From Hydractinia symbiolongicarpus (lineage: Eukaryota > Cnidaria > Hydrozoa > Anthoathecata > Hydractiniidae), in NCBI RefSeq assembly GCF_029227915.1, contig NC_079882.1, positions 25,363,001 through 25,427,000 of the forward strand: a stretch of 64,000 nucleotides of DNA, in the 5' to 3' direction. The notes beneath the pieces were generated by a model that saw nothing but the letters and a program-made list of their open reading frames with translations, did not search any database and was not told the origin of the DNA. Position 1 is the first letter of the stretch; every line of letters begins with the position of its first letter. The position numbers were made by a program, and so were the translations under genes. Below are positions 49,262 through 63,989 of the stretch, piece by piece.

Positions 49262-52200
49262 ATGAAAGGGTCAGTCAGTGTTGTTGTTACTCCAGCACAG
49301 AGTGAAGATGAGCCTACTGTGGAAGAAAACGAGACATTTAATGTCGTGTACCATGGTCATATAAGTATTGATAGGCGTTATGTTCCTCCAGTTTTCCATT
49401 GGATTGCTAAGCAAATTGTTCGAAAAGGTGATGTGAATATGACAATGAAAGCATGTTTGACGAAATCTTCTTTAAAGTTTTTGAAAAGTGACAATAAACA
49501 ATCAATATTTATGGAACATACATTTGATAGTATTTATCGTCTTTCAAGGTTAAGACATTGTAACCTGAACAATTTTTTAGCATTTATTACTGTTGGTAAA
49601 AATGATACAAATTGTTGTGGATTTTATATTTTGGAATGTGAAAGCGTAGAAATGGTAAGACATTTAATTATGTTTAAGGTTTATTGTGTTGCTTTTCAAC
49701 CTACTTTCCTCTGGCTAAGGGACCATCAATAAAATATGCTCATCCTTCTTTCTAACTTTTTGACAAGGGTGTCACAACTCGCTAAAAAACAGTACAAAAA
49801 GCAAGGTTTATCGTGCAAGGTTAATGTGTATAGAAAATGTAAAATTTCGCCTGACAAATCCTGCAGTCATTAAAAAAAAAACCAAACAAACATAGGTTTT
49901 TGGTTGTAGTACAGCATCCTTGCTATACCTCAGAACTTACAAAGTTAGAAAAACACAAAATTTATGTTAACAATGACTAAACAAGAGTTGCAGGCAATCA
50001 CGCCTTTTCAGCCCTTTGAATTCACATGAGAACTCCCAAATTGCATGCACAATTGATACAAAAACCATAAGAAAGTTTAAATCAAGAAAACCAATTATTC
50101 AATTATAATAAACATAATGTAGCATATACGGGCGGTATTATCACCACCATCCTAATATTGCTACAAAAAAGAAAACATGGGATCCATGCCAATGCTTTGT
50201 CTATGGATTGCTGTTTTTGTATAAAAAGATGCACGAAAGGTCTAAATTCATGATTCAACTTCATTGCAGAGCTCTTTTTGTTTTCTTGCAGTCTAATTTG
50301 TGGAGTGCGAGAAGCAATCAACTTTTAGAAGACAAAAGGCCTGTAATCACCCTGTTGGCAAATTTGTTTGAGGTGCCTATTCTATTGTAAAAAATTAAAA
50401 GATATACATGAAAAAACTATCCTGAAAATTTTATTGAAAACTGACAACCAGAACATGTTCAAATGTTTCATAGAAATAAAAAACTCACCCCAATTTCTCT
50501 TCACCGCCATTGAATTCCATTGCACGAATCATGCGATAATGAATGCACATTTTTGCTGGATTCATGCCATTACAAAAAAATGATCAATGAGGGAGAGCAT
50601 CTGTAGCTGTGTTTCCATCGTAAAGCATTTATAAATGTATCAACAAAGTTCCGAACATGATAAATAAGATAGATTAATCAAAGTTTCTGTGTTATTCTTT
50701 ATTATTTAAACGATTTAACTTACTAAATCAGACCTCTTTGCAACACCAACCTCTTCTTGTTGTTGTTTCTCTGAAGACAGCCTTGCTAGCTGTCTTACTT
50801 TTTGATTATTTTCCTTTATTCAAACAGTTAGTCATTTTCTTATAAAGACAGAATCATATGTAGAAAATTAGAATACCTAAATTTTCGGATCTTCCCCTTT
50901 AATGTTCTAAATTTAATTATCTTCATAGTGCTTCAACTATCACATTGAGCATTCTCCCCTGTTGTTTTTTTTGCTTATAATGTGCAATAATCCTGGTCAT
51001 GCTAACAAAAAAAGAAAGAGTGTGATAATCATTAATTATTATAATAACCACAAGACAATGCTGTGATTTCTTCTTTCTGTTTTGTTTTTTCTGGTCTCCA
51101 AAAACAATGCCAATAGAGTAAAGAGAAATGTAAATCTATGTGGTGAAAGCCTACCATAATGGGGATTTTATCAAACTCCATCTCATGCTCATTTAAAGTT
51201 AAAGCTGTTTGTTTACCTACGGTTTCACAGGAACATTTTGCAACGGCCCGCTTATTGGACGGGAATAAGAGATCAACAAGATCGTTCAGGAAAGTCATAA
51301 CTCCGTCGGAACTTTGAAATGATTAAAAAAAAAATGTATATGTTAATTTTTTTGATAATGGTGATTATGTGCTTAGACTTACCTCAAATGATAGTTCAAC
51401 ATTATTTAAATTAGAAGGTTATATGTTTATACAGGGTGGGTTTGTATTTTGAAACTGTGGGTCCCATGGCCATATACCATGTGACTTGACAGCTGATTGT
51501 GTCATTATATATTAGACAAATAATATCTCTAAGTCACAAAAAATTGCTGATTTGTTGATTTATGGAGGCATCCTTTTATTAGTTTAATACTTTTCTTAAA
51601 CTGTGCTTGCTATTATTCTCTGCCATTAATAAATTAAATAATTGTAAATTTTGCTAAAAATAACTCTGCGAAAGATCTAAAGTAAAATTAATTATAGTGC
51701 AGAATAATTGGTTATCATGTTTATAGTTGTTGTTAAAATGACTCGCTACTGAAGTAAGATTTAATTTTTTCTTATTTATATAAAAATAAAATATTTTATA
51801 TAAAAATTATTGTTTCTTTTTCCAGGGTTTAGACAGACCCTGGAAATTTAGCCATTTAACCATGTGCTTAACTGCTTGTCAATATTGACATTCTATTAGT
51901 AGCACTCCTAAATCATTGTGTGGGCATCTCAACATGTTGTTGCATTGCTTTCCTGGAGAAGCTTCTAGTTTTAAAATGAGAGTTATAAATTCATGGTAAT
52001 GTTAACATTGGAATTTAAATTTTTTTTTAGTGACTGTTAGTGTTTTTGAAAAGAGTATAAAATTTTTTATGTTTATTTGTGTAAGCATGAATAAACTGTG
52101 ATACTTTTGAAATATGAGGAGATTTTTTTGTGGTTGTTAAGTGAAACTATGTATGCACTTCTATATCTATGAACCGTGAAAATTATCTGAAAGCCTTCAA

Positions 52201-55200
52201 ACGTTGTATATAATTTTTCTTCTCCTTATTTATATGTTTACTTTCCTTTTTGCATTCTTTAGCTGCATACTTTTAGAATACAAACAAAAAAGTATGCACA
52301 AATCAATTTCAAGTGGAGTGGTACTGCCTCTCCATAGACAATAGTCAAAAAATACCTTATCTTCAAAAAGGATATACATAATTGACATTTTTGAACATAT
52401 TTTTTTGTGACTCTTTATCAGTAATCAGGTCGTCTTAAGAAAAAAAATGAAAATCACATTGACCCTTTGACTAAGAGAGACTCAAATTTGCGTCAAAGTA
52501 AGCCTAAAATAGCAACACACAATATAACCTGTGACCACTTAACTTTAAAAGATCAAATTTTCCTTCTTAGCAGTGCCTAACTATGTCAACATTGGAATAC
52601 TGTGATCAAAAAAGATTAGTTAATCATGTTAGCAATGGCTAAGTGCAATGCAAAATACCAGGTTTCTTGACACACAGCAATTTTTGCAGTTTCTAATTGA
52701 AAAATAGGGAGATGGGGAACATACTTTAAAAAATACTCTGTATCGATTTATAAAACTTTGGCTATGAAACTTATCTGTCATTTACAAAACTTTAAGGCTT
52801 GCACATTAAGTTGCTGTCAATACATTAAATAAGATTGGTGAAACCATTGCACTCTTGAGTTTGAGACCAAACTTGAAAACACGCTAAAATAACTAATGCC
52901 ATATTCTGCGTGAGTAACTAAGGACCACCTGGGACCCCAAAATAGGACCAATTTCCTGAAGCTGGGTCAATCCACTTGTTTCCAAACAGACAGGTTGATT
53001 ATGTCAATTTTAAAACATCAATATCTCTTTAATCTTTTATTAAAAGGACACGGATTGATATATTTTCTTGATCTACATTTCAGGCTCTATATCATGGGTT
53101 AAAAAATTTGTAATAAAAAATGTTGTGTATCAGAGGGCCATTCCTGTTATCATTAAAATTCAAATTACAGCAATTTAGAATTCTTCTTCTGCCTAAGTGG
53201 CTTTTTCCATAAGTCAATATTACAATTTAAAAAAACAGGGGTTTTGTAATCTATAATGTCGTTATAATTGCACCTGTAATAGTAAAAATCACTGTCCAAG
53301 TAAATCTCATTACTTCATGCTATCATTTGAACATATCATTTGAACCGGCTATATGTTACAAAAGGTAGGCATGTGATGATGGCACATGTTTTATTGGTCA
53401 TTGTTTATTACTTTGTGTTTTTAGAAAGATCAATTTTTGAATTCTTTGAAAACACGAGTTCTTGGATTTCAAAAATCCTTCACTGGTGATCATGCAGCAA
53501 TACCTAACAAACTGCCCACCAAGCCGACACACAGGCGAGGGGTTTCATCAGGTGCAATCCTTGTTTCACCCAGCAAGTCAGATGCTGTATATCGAGATTC
53601 TGTGTATTACATTGGAAAAGTTACAATATCGCAACCGCAGGCTCCACCTAAATTTATTGATGAAGTTTTAGTGCAGCTAAAGAAGAATCAATCATCAGAA
53701 CATCCTCGTTTTAAAAGGAACGTGAGTGGCAACTTGTTTGCGAAAAGATTCAGTCTTGATGCAAATGCACACAGAGAAAGTATGCTTACTGATGTGTTAT
53801 TTTAAAAATCATTTCAAAAGTTATGTTTTTTTAAACTAAGGTTTTGCTTTAGATACGGGTATGTTGTTAAGTGCTTCAAAAGCAGAGATACAATTTATCT
53901 CACGAGGGAGATCAATAAGTTGTAACAGTGACCATCAAGAAGCATCGGGATTGGAAAATGACAGAATAGATAGGGAAGCCCCCTTGGAGAGTGACTCATT
54001 TACACTTGGTGACATACAAGAGGAAGTACAGTCCCGACTTGTTACATTGCAGATATCAAAAACATCACTTATGCTGTTTAGTGTTGGTTCAAAAACACTC
54101 TTATTGGAAAAAAAAATTAAAAGTATTTCTTTTTGTACAAAGGTAAAATTGTTAGTCATGTTTTTATGATCTTTATAGCGTGAAATCGGAATCAGAAATC
54201 TAGTGCTTGTTTTTGATTTATTTGTAAGTAAAATTTTCCAGTTATGGTTTATTTCATTCTAATTTTATTATAGGGTGAAATTAGAAAAGACCATTTTGGT
54301 TTTATATGTCGAGAAAATGGAAATCATACGTGTTACATATTTCAAGGTGAATCTGAACACAAGGTAAATTATTTTATTAAAATAAACTTTTAAATCTGAA
54401 AACAATTTAAATGTTTATTTAAATTTTTTTTTCAAATAACCTCCAAGTAATTCGTTAAAGTCATAATAAAAACTATAGGTTGATGCAATCATGAAATCGA
54501 TGAAGCTTGCATTTACTGAAGCACTAGAAGCAACAGCACATTTAACATTATGTGAATCCTGTCCCCTACAGTACCTACATAGACTTTGCACCAAACTTGA
54601 AGGTAAAAATATCTTACAGTTGCATCTAATTTGGAAATTTTTGTACCTGGTTCGTAGCAATTTTTCTTTATTATTTTAATTTTTGTAGCTTCTTCAATGA
54701 TTCGAGAAAGACTTCTTGTTCTGCAAGAAACTTTAGATCTGATTTCAGATTATGATAAGCTTGTCGTACTGAATCAAGTAAATGTAAGAAATTTTAAATA
54801 GTTTTTCAAAATATTTTTATTAGGATCTATTCATGTCTCTACTATTTTACTGTGCATCATAGGAAGTTGCACCATCAAATGATGAGGAAAGGCTCGATAT
54901 AACTGTTGACATCCTGCGCAAAATATTTGATGAACAACAGAAATCCCATAAGCATTCTCACAAGCTTCAGGTACACTGTAACAACCTATAGAAACAGTAT
55001 ATCATAACATTTTTAGAAATAAACTTCTTTTTTTAAAAATACTTTAGAACAATCTGTCAGATTATGACAACAGAGACCGTTCAAAATCTTCTACGATATT
55101 TGAAAAAGCCAAAAAGTCATTAACGACTTCATTCCAAAACTTAAATATTAAAAAGGTAAGACAAGTTATAATTAAATTTATAAACATATTGTACTTTAAA

Positions 55201-58200
55201 CCTGTCTTTTATTTACGTATTCCATCGCATTGTGAATCTGCAATGAAACCTAGACAGCAATTGCTTTAAGGCATGCTGTGTGGGGGGAGCATGTTATTCA
55301 TCAGTCAGCAACATATATTTGAAATACTGTTGTTGCATGCACACATTTAGCACACTCACGCACGCACACATATTCTACAATGTTTTCATAATCAGTGACA
55401 ATAACCACCATTTTTCAGGTCAGATCCAAAACTCTCTCCCCCAGCATGTATGACAACCATTCATCAGAAGGGGTAAGTTGTCTGTACGGGTATGAAGTCG
55501 TTCGACCATAACCCATTAATACACTATCCATAATTAATTTTTTTTTGTTTTCCCATCTTCATAACCAGCCGCATACCAATTAAGGTGTAGTTAAGATGTC
55601 TCGAATGTTATCTTATTTTTTTTTGTTAGTCAAATGGTTCCAAGTCTCCCAATCCTCACATTGCACGTATCCAAAGTTCAGAAAATATGAAACCTCGAAG
55701 TAAATCGTATGAAACTCCAAATAGTTGTCCAACAACACCAGAATTTGCTTCCCGTCGTCTTCAGTTTACATTTGATCAAAGTGGTAAATCTTCAAGAAGC
55801 GGAAGTATAGCCGATGATGAAGATGAAAATGAGGATGTTAAAGAATTAAATGAAGTTAAGAAAGAAAAGTTGGGTCGAAAAGGATCTTGGCGGCAGGTAA
55901 ATTTTTAAATGTACCTTATTAACGCGTTAGCGCATAAAGTTATTGTGCGAAATTCAGTACCGAAATTACGTGCAAAGCATTATGCGCTAAAATTACGTGC
56001 GAAAACATAATACTATATTTTACATGGAAGAAACGCATTTATATTTTGCCTAAAACCTAGAATTTTACTATTTTTTTAGTGTTTTCCTTGTTATTTGCGG
56101 GGGAATTAAAAGTTGCGCGAGAATTATTACGCGTGAAATACGTTCGTATTGCTATTGGGAAAAAATACACGCGAAATAGATTTTTATCTGCTGCGCGAAA
56201 TCAGTGCGCGCAAAAATTAGTACTACTGCGGTACCTCACTTATCCCCTTTACTCGTATGTGTTCAAGTTTTTTTCTGTTTCTGTTAGGCGATATATCAAA
56301 GTGTGGTTACACCATCAAGAAAAAGTTCCTGCTCATCTGTTTGTAAGAATAGATTTTAGTAATTCTTTTTCCACATCCTTATTAATTTTGTTGTTTACTA
56401 TCATATTTGTTTTTATTGGTTATTATTATTATTACTTTTTTATTTATTTCTATCGCGCGTTAGGGAAAATGTGCACTCCTTTGATGATGTCATAATGAAA
56501 TAATGTTCCTTGATAGTATGGTGAAATATCCTTAAAAGGAAATCTCGATCACAATCTCGTTAAAAACAATATTTCCTGTAACACAGTTAATTTTCCCCCC
56601 TGCTTCAAATGTCGAGTGATATAAACGACCCTTGTCTGACATTAGCTAAAATGTGTTCTAACAGATAAATCTTATTCCTTTCATATTGACACGGACAGAA
56701 TTTGAAATGTCAATATTTCTAATCTTTATTTGATCTACAATGAAGGAGGATTTTATAATTTCTTTTCATGAAAACAAGACAACTAATTACAGCTTACTTT
56801 GTACTGTCTTAAAAAATCGAATAAACATAACGGAAATGCTTAGATTAAAATTAACTAAATAAATCAGAATTCGTCATTTGTTTATATTATATATCTATTA
56901 ATTGTAATATGTGATTTGATGTCACATACGTATTCAAATTTTTAGTCATCATATCGCTTATAATCGCGAGGACAACCATATTGTTATAATTATCTCATTG
57001 TATTCAACTTAAAGTATAGCTTAGTACAAACCTTTAAAACAAGGTATTCGGGTTGGTGTGTGCTTCATATGGTGAACGTTTTATTGGTTTCCTTCTATGA
57101 CGTAATTTTTTGATAACAATACTGAAGTAATCGAGACAAAAGGAAGTCATTACTGTGTTTGAAATTAAATTGGTCGCGGTGTGCATATGAAGTCAGTATT
57201 GTGAAGTGAACACATGTAGAAGGTGTATTTTGGATGAGAAAAAAAAAGAGTTTCGGTTTGTTGCTGGCATTGTGTATAAAAATACATCAGTGACTTAACT
57301 GTTTTTGTAAAAAGATTAGTTTGTTGGAATGCTTGTGCTGACAAGATGGTTATGTTAACAAAAACAAAACAGGCGTTGCTTGATCGAAAGAATAATGTTC
57401 TTCAAAGATTTTCTAAGATAACTAGAGATTCCAAAGCTGACGTGATAAAACAGTTCGTAAGCTGTATGTGCAAGTACTTACTTTCGTTTAGTTAGAGAAA
57501 AATTTTGTTGTTAATTCATGTCACTCTACTTTGCACTCACTCACCCTTACAGTACGCGGATTTAGTTTACCCCTAATTTTTACTGAAATATTGGACGGTT
57601 TTGCCGGTACCAAAACGTTTGACTATTCTATATCTCGAAGTTAGCTATGATGACGTTTGTCGGTGATTCAATAAAACGAAAAATTAGTTGCGTTTGTAAG
57701 AACGGAAAATGTTTCCTATGCTAAGTTGGTGGTTGTATGTGTAATTTCGATCTTCCTTTGTCGTTTACAGCTTTTTTCTTTTCTGTGGTTTTACATTACT
57801 GAAAACCTTCATGTTTTATTACATATTACTTTCCTACGCAGCAATTAAATCTTTCATTAATAATTTTAACCAAAATTGTTAGTGAACGAGTTATTTTTTA
57901 GATTTTACTTATAGTGACTCACTCATTAAATTTAGAATACGCGTTGTTATTTTTATAAGACACTGATGAAGTGTCTATTTCTAAAAGTTTCTTATTTGGT
58001 TTTTAATTTTTTCCAGATAATTGAACTTTTTTTCCGCGATGTTCAATATTTTTTGTGTCTCCAAATATATACAAAATCGCTTGCTTTATTTTCAAAAATA
58101 TTTTGTAGTTTTTAAGATCGTTTAATTTTTATTTAACCTAAAAAATGAAAACACTCATTTAAAAAATAGTTAAAACAATGTGGTTGTAAAAGTTTCTTAA

Positions 58201-60473
58201 TTTTTTGAAATTCTACATGTAGATTTCTTGTAAACTGGTTTCTTATAATAAAAAAAATGTGTATATGTTATTTTTTTTTCTTCGTAGCAACGATTCCAAT
58301 CGAAGCTGAGGAATTGCAACCCAGAGAGCCTGTCGATCGCAGTTTGAGAGCACGTGAGCGATGGCAGAGCGCCATTATGAACCAGATTCTCTTGATCCGT
58401 ATGAATAAAGAAAATAAAAAGCTGGCTGGTATGTTTGCTAACGCGTTTATACAATCCATTATTCAACATATTTTTTTCACTTCATTATATTTATTACATT
58501 TGATTTTCAGCTAACATTTCTGCGACAGAAACACGGCGACAAAAGCTCTCCTATAAGGAATTATGCAGTTATTCTGCTGAGTCAGCAAGTACTTGGGATG
58601 ATTTGTTAATCCGAAAAAATAACGAAAAAGTTGACGATCATGTTTTACTTGAAGCTGTACGCGGTGGTGTACCGCGCATGCGTCGTGGAGAAATTTGGCA
58701 ATTCTTGATAAAACAATACATCATCAAGACACCTGAAAGACCTGACGAGCAATACTGGAAGGAGAGTTCGTATAGAAGTCTGATACAAGAACATACCACA
58801 CATCAACACGCCATTCTCATAGATTTAGGTAGGTGATTCGATTCAATTAAAACTGTTGCGCAACGATTTCTTTGTTGTATCGCAATGTTACCAAACTGCA
58901 GGATTTTTAATTTTTAATTTTTCCTATGTTAGGACGAACGTTTCCGACGCATGCTCATTTCATACCTCGACTCGGTTCCGGGCAATTAAGTTTGTTCAAT
59001 AATTTGAAAGCGTATTCTATCCTTGATAAGGAAGTGGGTTACTGTCAAGGATTGAGCTTTGTTGCTGGTCTTTTACTGATGCATGTAAGTAACCGTTTTT
59101 GTAATTTGAATAAAAAAAAGACTGATTCTTTCATGATTGTTTATAATTTTTTTTTGTACAGATGAATGAAGAAGATGCATACAAATCATTTTGTCACGTA
59201 ATGTTCGATCTACAAATTCGTAATCAATATAAACCAGACATGGAGGCTGTACAGGTAAATAGTTTCTTTGATCTGCCGCTTTAGCCGGCCTTAAAAAAAC
59301 TCACAAATTAATAAGAAATTGGCAGAAAACATGTTCTTCTTTATGTTCACATATTCTACAAGAATTACAAAGTCTTTAATATTTTCTCCAGCAACAATTG
59401 TATCAACTGTCGCGTCTTCTTCACGACTATCATCCAACGTTGTATGAACACCTTAACGTTCACGACGTAACGCCGACATTATATGCTGCACCATGGTTTC
59501 TGACGTTATACGCTTCACAATATCCCATTGGTTTTGTCGCGCGTGTGATGGATTTGTTGTTGTTGCAAGGACTTGAAGTTATTTTTAAGGTCAGTGTTTG
59601 TTGGGAGGATTTTTTCTCTCTGTGTGTGAATATTTTTTGTTGACTTTATTATTAGTTCTCTAAAAATAAAAGATTACGTCATCGATTATTTTATAGGTTG
59701 CTCTAATCTTAGTTGGAAATCATGCAGATGAAATCTTGAAGTGTGATTGTTTCGAAAGTATTGTTGAGTACATGAAAACGAGTCTACCGGAGGAAGTTGT
59801 TGATGAAACCGACGACATATGCACACGAGCATTGAATATGGATATTAAGCAACAGCTTAATTTGTATGAAGTGGAGTACCAGTTGTTGAATGATGAAATG
59901 ATCGATATTCGACAGAACAAAGAGAAGTTAGAGAAACAAGAAGTTGCTCATAATCAACTCATTTTGCAAGTTGCGCAATTGAAGAAAGAACTTAAAAGTG
60001 CGAATGAAACGATTATGTCATTGAAAATGTCGGTAGAAAGTTCGAACGATCAAGTCAACAGTTATCAAGTAAAGTTACAAGCTGTTCAGAATGAGCGAGA
60101 CAAACTTAGGTTGACGGTGGCAGAATTACGAAATGAAACCGATGGTATTAGTTCTTCAGAAGAAGTTGCAAGTATTTTTGATAAAAAAAGAGTTACAAAT
60201 GGCGAACAAAATTGGGAACTAGTGCCCAGTCCAGATAGTGTAGGTGCAGAAATGGTTAATAAAATGCAAAATACGGAGAAAATGCTGAGTCCGTTAGAAG
60301 CGTCTGAAATGTCAGATAATGAGTTCTGTAGGAACGGTGAGACAGATTCGATAGGGAGTAGCTCAATAAAAAATGGAGTTTGTAATGAATTGACATCAAG
60401 CTCTGATTCTTCATCTTTGAAATCTTTGGGTAAAGACGCTACGATGTTGTTAACCGTTTCGAGTGAAAGTTAA
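49262..60473 (+). CDS. TBC1D4: Rab GTPase-activating protein, TBC1D1/TBC1D4 (AS160) type
   Basis: Turns off Rab GTPases on vesicles; in vertebrates the two paralogs control GLUT4 traffic downstream of Akt and AMPK. Exons: 49262-49654, 53425-53779, 53853-54142, 54274-54363, 54479-54602, 54689-54783, 54863-54970, 55048-55155, 55419-55472, 55630-55896, 56288-56342, 58288-58428, 58511-58828, 58933-59084, 59162-59254, 59392-59589, 59697-60473; total 3,618 nt, 1,205 residues (human 1,168 and 1,298). Domains: two PTB domains (about 20-140 and 250-400), a serine-rich linker with RSKSYE and RKGSWRQ (the latter aligns with the vertebrate RRxSWRQ phosphorylation segment), then the TBC domain (about 744-960). 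The TBC domain has the arginine finger R801 ([10 protein letters not shown]) and glutamine finger Q838 (GYCQGLSF). A coiled coil runs from about 1000 to 1110. An in-frame TAG just upstream fixes the start. This is probably the single pre-duplication ortholog of both vertebrate genes. Confidence 0.93.
49655..53424 (+). other. First intron of the TBC1D1/4 gene (3.8 kb)
   Basis: AT-rich intron with normal GT and TTTTTAG ends. I found no snoRNA with paired C and D boxes, no transposon protein and no extra exon needed to keep the frame. Confidence 0.5.
55905..56240. repeat. CG-rich GCGCGAAA-type repeat in a TBC1D1/4 intron
   Basis: A patch full of GCGC, GCGAAA and TTACGTGC words with loosely inverted ends (GCGCATAAAG...GTGCGAAATTCAGTAC against GCGCGAAATCAGTGCGCGC). 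It resembles the GCGAAA-rich MITE style elsewhere in the window. No coding function. Confidence 0.45.
56343..58287 (+). other. Intron of the TBC1D1/4 gene (1.9 kb)
   Basis: Separates the [17 protein letters not shown] exon from the exon that begins the helical lead-in to the TBC domain. AT-rich, with no feature recognised. Confidence 0.45.
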
Positions 60474-63171
60474 ACGTTCATATTAGTTATTTTTATGCTG
60501 TTCATACAGTTTTACTTGCGCACATAGAGGTGCGTATTTTAATACCCCCCCCCCCCCCCCCACGATGAGATCACGTGATGTAGTTGTTTTTAACGAAGTT
60601 TTTATTGGTGAATTTGAAACTTTTTTCGAGTTTTTTTTCCTCAAGTAAGATATTATAAATTTTATACAAAGATTGAGTTTTTAGTTAATCGTTTTGTAAT
60701 TAGATAAAATCTATTAAGACAGTCAAGTATGGATGGTTGTTCAGAAAAGGGCGTTGACGGTACACAGCCACAGGCTCGAAACACTTGTTTTCTAATGCTG
60801 GCCGTTAGATTCAAGTTAACTACTGTGCCTAGATTCTTCCTGATCTGTGGCCATCTATGCTAAAAAAAAAAGATTTATTGTTATTATGAAAAAATTATTC
60901 TTTTGTTATTGTAAAATATTATTAGAGAGAAAAAAGAATGCTAAAGTGTTGTTTTTATTCTTACATGACGTTAAACAAATTTTCTCGGTGGTTTAGTTTC
61001 GCGGTCAATTAATTTTGCGCAAAAAATATTTGGAAACCAACCCAAAACAAATCCGCCCAACGATTCTACAACATAAAACCACGGCGAACAACGTTGACTC
61101 TAAGTAAACCTATGCTGTCCTGCACAGACCCAAAAATCTTTAAGTTCGATAACAAGGTTGTATTGAAATTTCAAACCGAGTTTGGAATATTGAAAAGAAC
61201 TTTTAAAAATCCCCTTCCCTCCAAATATCATAGGCGTAGAGGAGCCCTGAAATACAAAAATACAAGCATCTCAATATTCGTCTTAGGATTAGCGATTTTT
61301 AAAGTTGCCTTTTGGGTTGAATTCTATCTAAGCTTTTCTTGATTTGGCCGCCTACAACAAAACCTTTCTCGATGCAAACATGAGAGCTGTTTACCTGGTC
61401 ATGGTGTTGAATAAAATCTTTGATGTAAACAATTTTTGAATTTACTATTATCCAATTTAATACCTAGTCTGTAACGAATTGCGTTTACGCAGAAATGGGA
61501 AGTTTGCGAGGATTTAACACTTTCAAACTTTTGTCTGTTCATCCGACATTTTTGATAAACGGTATATTCCCAGTAATTCGAACTGTTTTTGGCTTTAACA
61601 CGAGCCTTTACTTACAGTAAATATTTTATCAAGCCATATAGATGTTTTTTATAAGCATAACGTTTATCAGCATATTTAGATTCATAACGTTAAGGCCGAT
61701 CACAACAAGGACGATTTAATAAAAACTTGCCCAAATTTTTAAATTTGCTGAACGAAATTGTTGTCAGTCAATTTGTGCGGAATGGTTATCAGTTAGTAGC
61801 TACTTGAACGTTTTTGTGAATGTATGTTTTTCCGTTCCAGATTTGTAAATTTGCATTTAATCAAGTTTTGTGCCTGCGTTATGAAGAATGATTGTTTTTC
61901 GTGGAACTGAAATTTCTGTTTTGCAGAATCAAACTTTAGAATTTAAATTTATCTATAAAGCCTAATAAGTTTTAAAGTAGGGGTTTATTTGCGTGTCGAG
62001 GTTCAACAGATATTTTTTGAGTAAGGGTTATAGAAGGCGGAGAGGGGGCGTAGTTAATCCAAGTAGGTAATTATATTTTTAGATATACAGAAAAAAACCT
62101 GTGTTAGACAAAACGAAAAATCATCTTTAGTTTCATTTTAACGTTTACTTTACCTCTTCAGCAACACCAAAAAAATTTTTTGCTGCATCAAAAAAATCAA
62201 ATATTCAAGGGTAAGTTAAAATTTGATCCTGTTAATGTCGATTTTAAGAATTATATTAATAATCCCAAAATTAACCCAAAATAAATATACAATATATACA
62301 CGAACAATCAAAAATTACAAAATATTCCATAAAATCAATGTCGTTAGATTGGCAGAACTAACGTCCATGAGGTTCAGGTATTATATATGTATAACTATAA
62401 AAATATATCATGATAAACTATGAAAAATATATAAAAACATTTTTAGTCTACAACATATTATATTTCATAAGTTTATCTCTATAAAAAAATTACGCATGTC
62501 ACATAAAAAGCTTCAGGATGTGTTTTTGCTAAAATTTTTGGAGTGTGTCTTTTTAACGTTGATTCTTACGTATGTTTCAACGAAAATGCAACATAGTGTA
62601 GGGTGATCAGCCTTGAAATTCAGGACGGGAGTACGTATATTGAGGCAAATTACCGAGAATTTTTGTTTTGTTTGTTTAAAAAACAACATTTTTGCTGTTA
62701 CTTAAAGATTTTCACTAAGCTTCATAAATATCCACAAGTGTTTTTTTTTGGGGGTGAATGTTCCCTGCAGAAATGTTTGCTTCGATTTCAAAGGATTTTA
62801 GATTCTCTACAATGAACACATTTACACGGCACTACATAAAATGACAATCTAAATATTTCCGCTACGTTCTAGTTCAGTTGAATGTGAAATTTGTAATAAT
62901 ATCATAATATCAAAGAAACTAGCATTTCGCATTTTACAATTAAAATATGTATTAATCAGTATTTACTTAAACAAGCCAGAGCAAAAGTTTGGAACGCTCA
63001 ATTTCCTAACCTGTTTCAATTATACCGTGCGAATATTTTGTAATAAGGCCACTAAGATAATTGGATAATTTTAGGAAGTACTAAGGGCGCACAAATCGTT
63101 TTACGTTGCAATAAACTTTAAATATTATATCTAACTTTTGTTAAACTATTCTTTATTAATTTTTTTTATAT
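60474..63171. other. Spacer between TBC1D1/4 and pleckstrin-like genes
   Basis: Converging 3' ends. It contains a 17-C homopolymer (60545-60561) 72 nt after the TBC1D1/4 stop. No clear AATAAA is close to that stop. No other gene supported. Confidence 0.4.
60545..60561. repeat. Poly-C tract (17 C)
   Basis: Uninterrupted run of cytosines in the presumed 3' UTR of the TBC1D1/4 gene; the length is likely unstable and error-prone in sequencing. Confidence 0.9.
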
Positions 63172-63989
63172 CTATTCAGGTTCTTGATATTTCTGTATAA
63201 CTTTTTGTAATAGTTTAACCCAATTATTCACTTCATCTTCTGAGGGAGCTTGTAGTATATATTTTACTCCTTTTCTAGTTTGTATTAAGAAACAATGCTC
63301 ACGTACAACATTCTTCGCTCCTGAAAAAAAAAACAATGGACAAACAATTATTTCCCCCCGAAAATTATTTTTCCCAAAAAATTATTTCGAAAATCGAAAT
63401 TTAATAAAAAATAATTTTTTGAGGAAACAACTCACCTCTGGCGCATGATGTATCACTTTTATCTTCCTCGTCAACGAGAGCTTTGACTTCAGCACCGAGT
63501 ATCTTTATTCGTCCTTTTTTGCTCTTTTTATCCTACAAAAAATGTCAGAACAATTATTATACATAGAAACAAGTTTTATACGGCCAAAAAGATGTTGACA
63601 TTGTACACGTAAAATTGTACTGCAAGTTGAAATTGATCCAATTTTTTCACTAAAGTCCAATGAATAGGTTCTTCTGTTATTAAAATATTAACAAGCAATG
63701 AAAAGAATGACAAAGGAAATATATCACGAGCAAATCTCAACAGACTCACTCAGAATTGAATTTTTAAAAAATAATATTTTTGGATTTTAATCTCCTGAAT
63801 TGGGCAGAAATGCATCCTTGTATTAACCATGAATAGAGGGAACCCGCCCACCCCACCTCCTAGGGGTAGGGGTGGGGTGCTGTACCGTAAAAGATAACAT
63901 CTTACTTTCGTTGGATTATAATAAGAAAGTCTTGCTGGTTCGTCAAAAAGTATGAATTTTCGAACTTTCCAATTATGACGAACATGACC
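63172..63989 (-). CDS. Pleckstrin-like protein, C-terminal PH domain (3' exons only)
   Basis: Three exons join in frame: 63906-63989, 63436-63532 and 63172-63320, ending at a TAG at 63172. They encode GHVRHNWKVRKFILFDEPAR, a lysine-rich loop, GRIKILGAEVKAL, then EHCFLIQTRKGVKYILQAP and SEDEVNNWVKLLQKVIQKY. This is most of a PH domain, with the first strand's basic KVRKF and the invariant Trp of the last helix (NNW). The pattern is closest to the C-terminal PH domain of pleckstrin (GHRRKNWKVRKFIL), which binds phosphoinositides and sits at the protein's very end, as here. The N-terminal PH and DEP domains would lie beyond the window. Other single-PH adaptor proteins cannot be excluded. Confidence 0.7.
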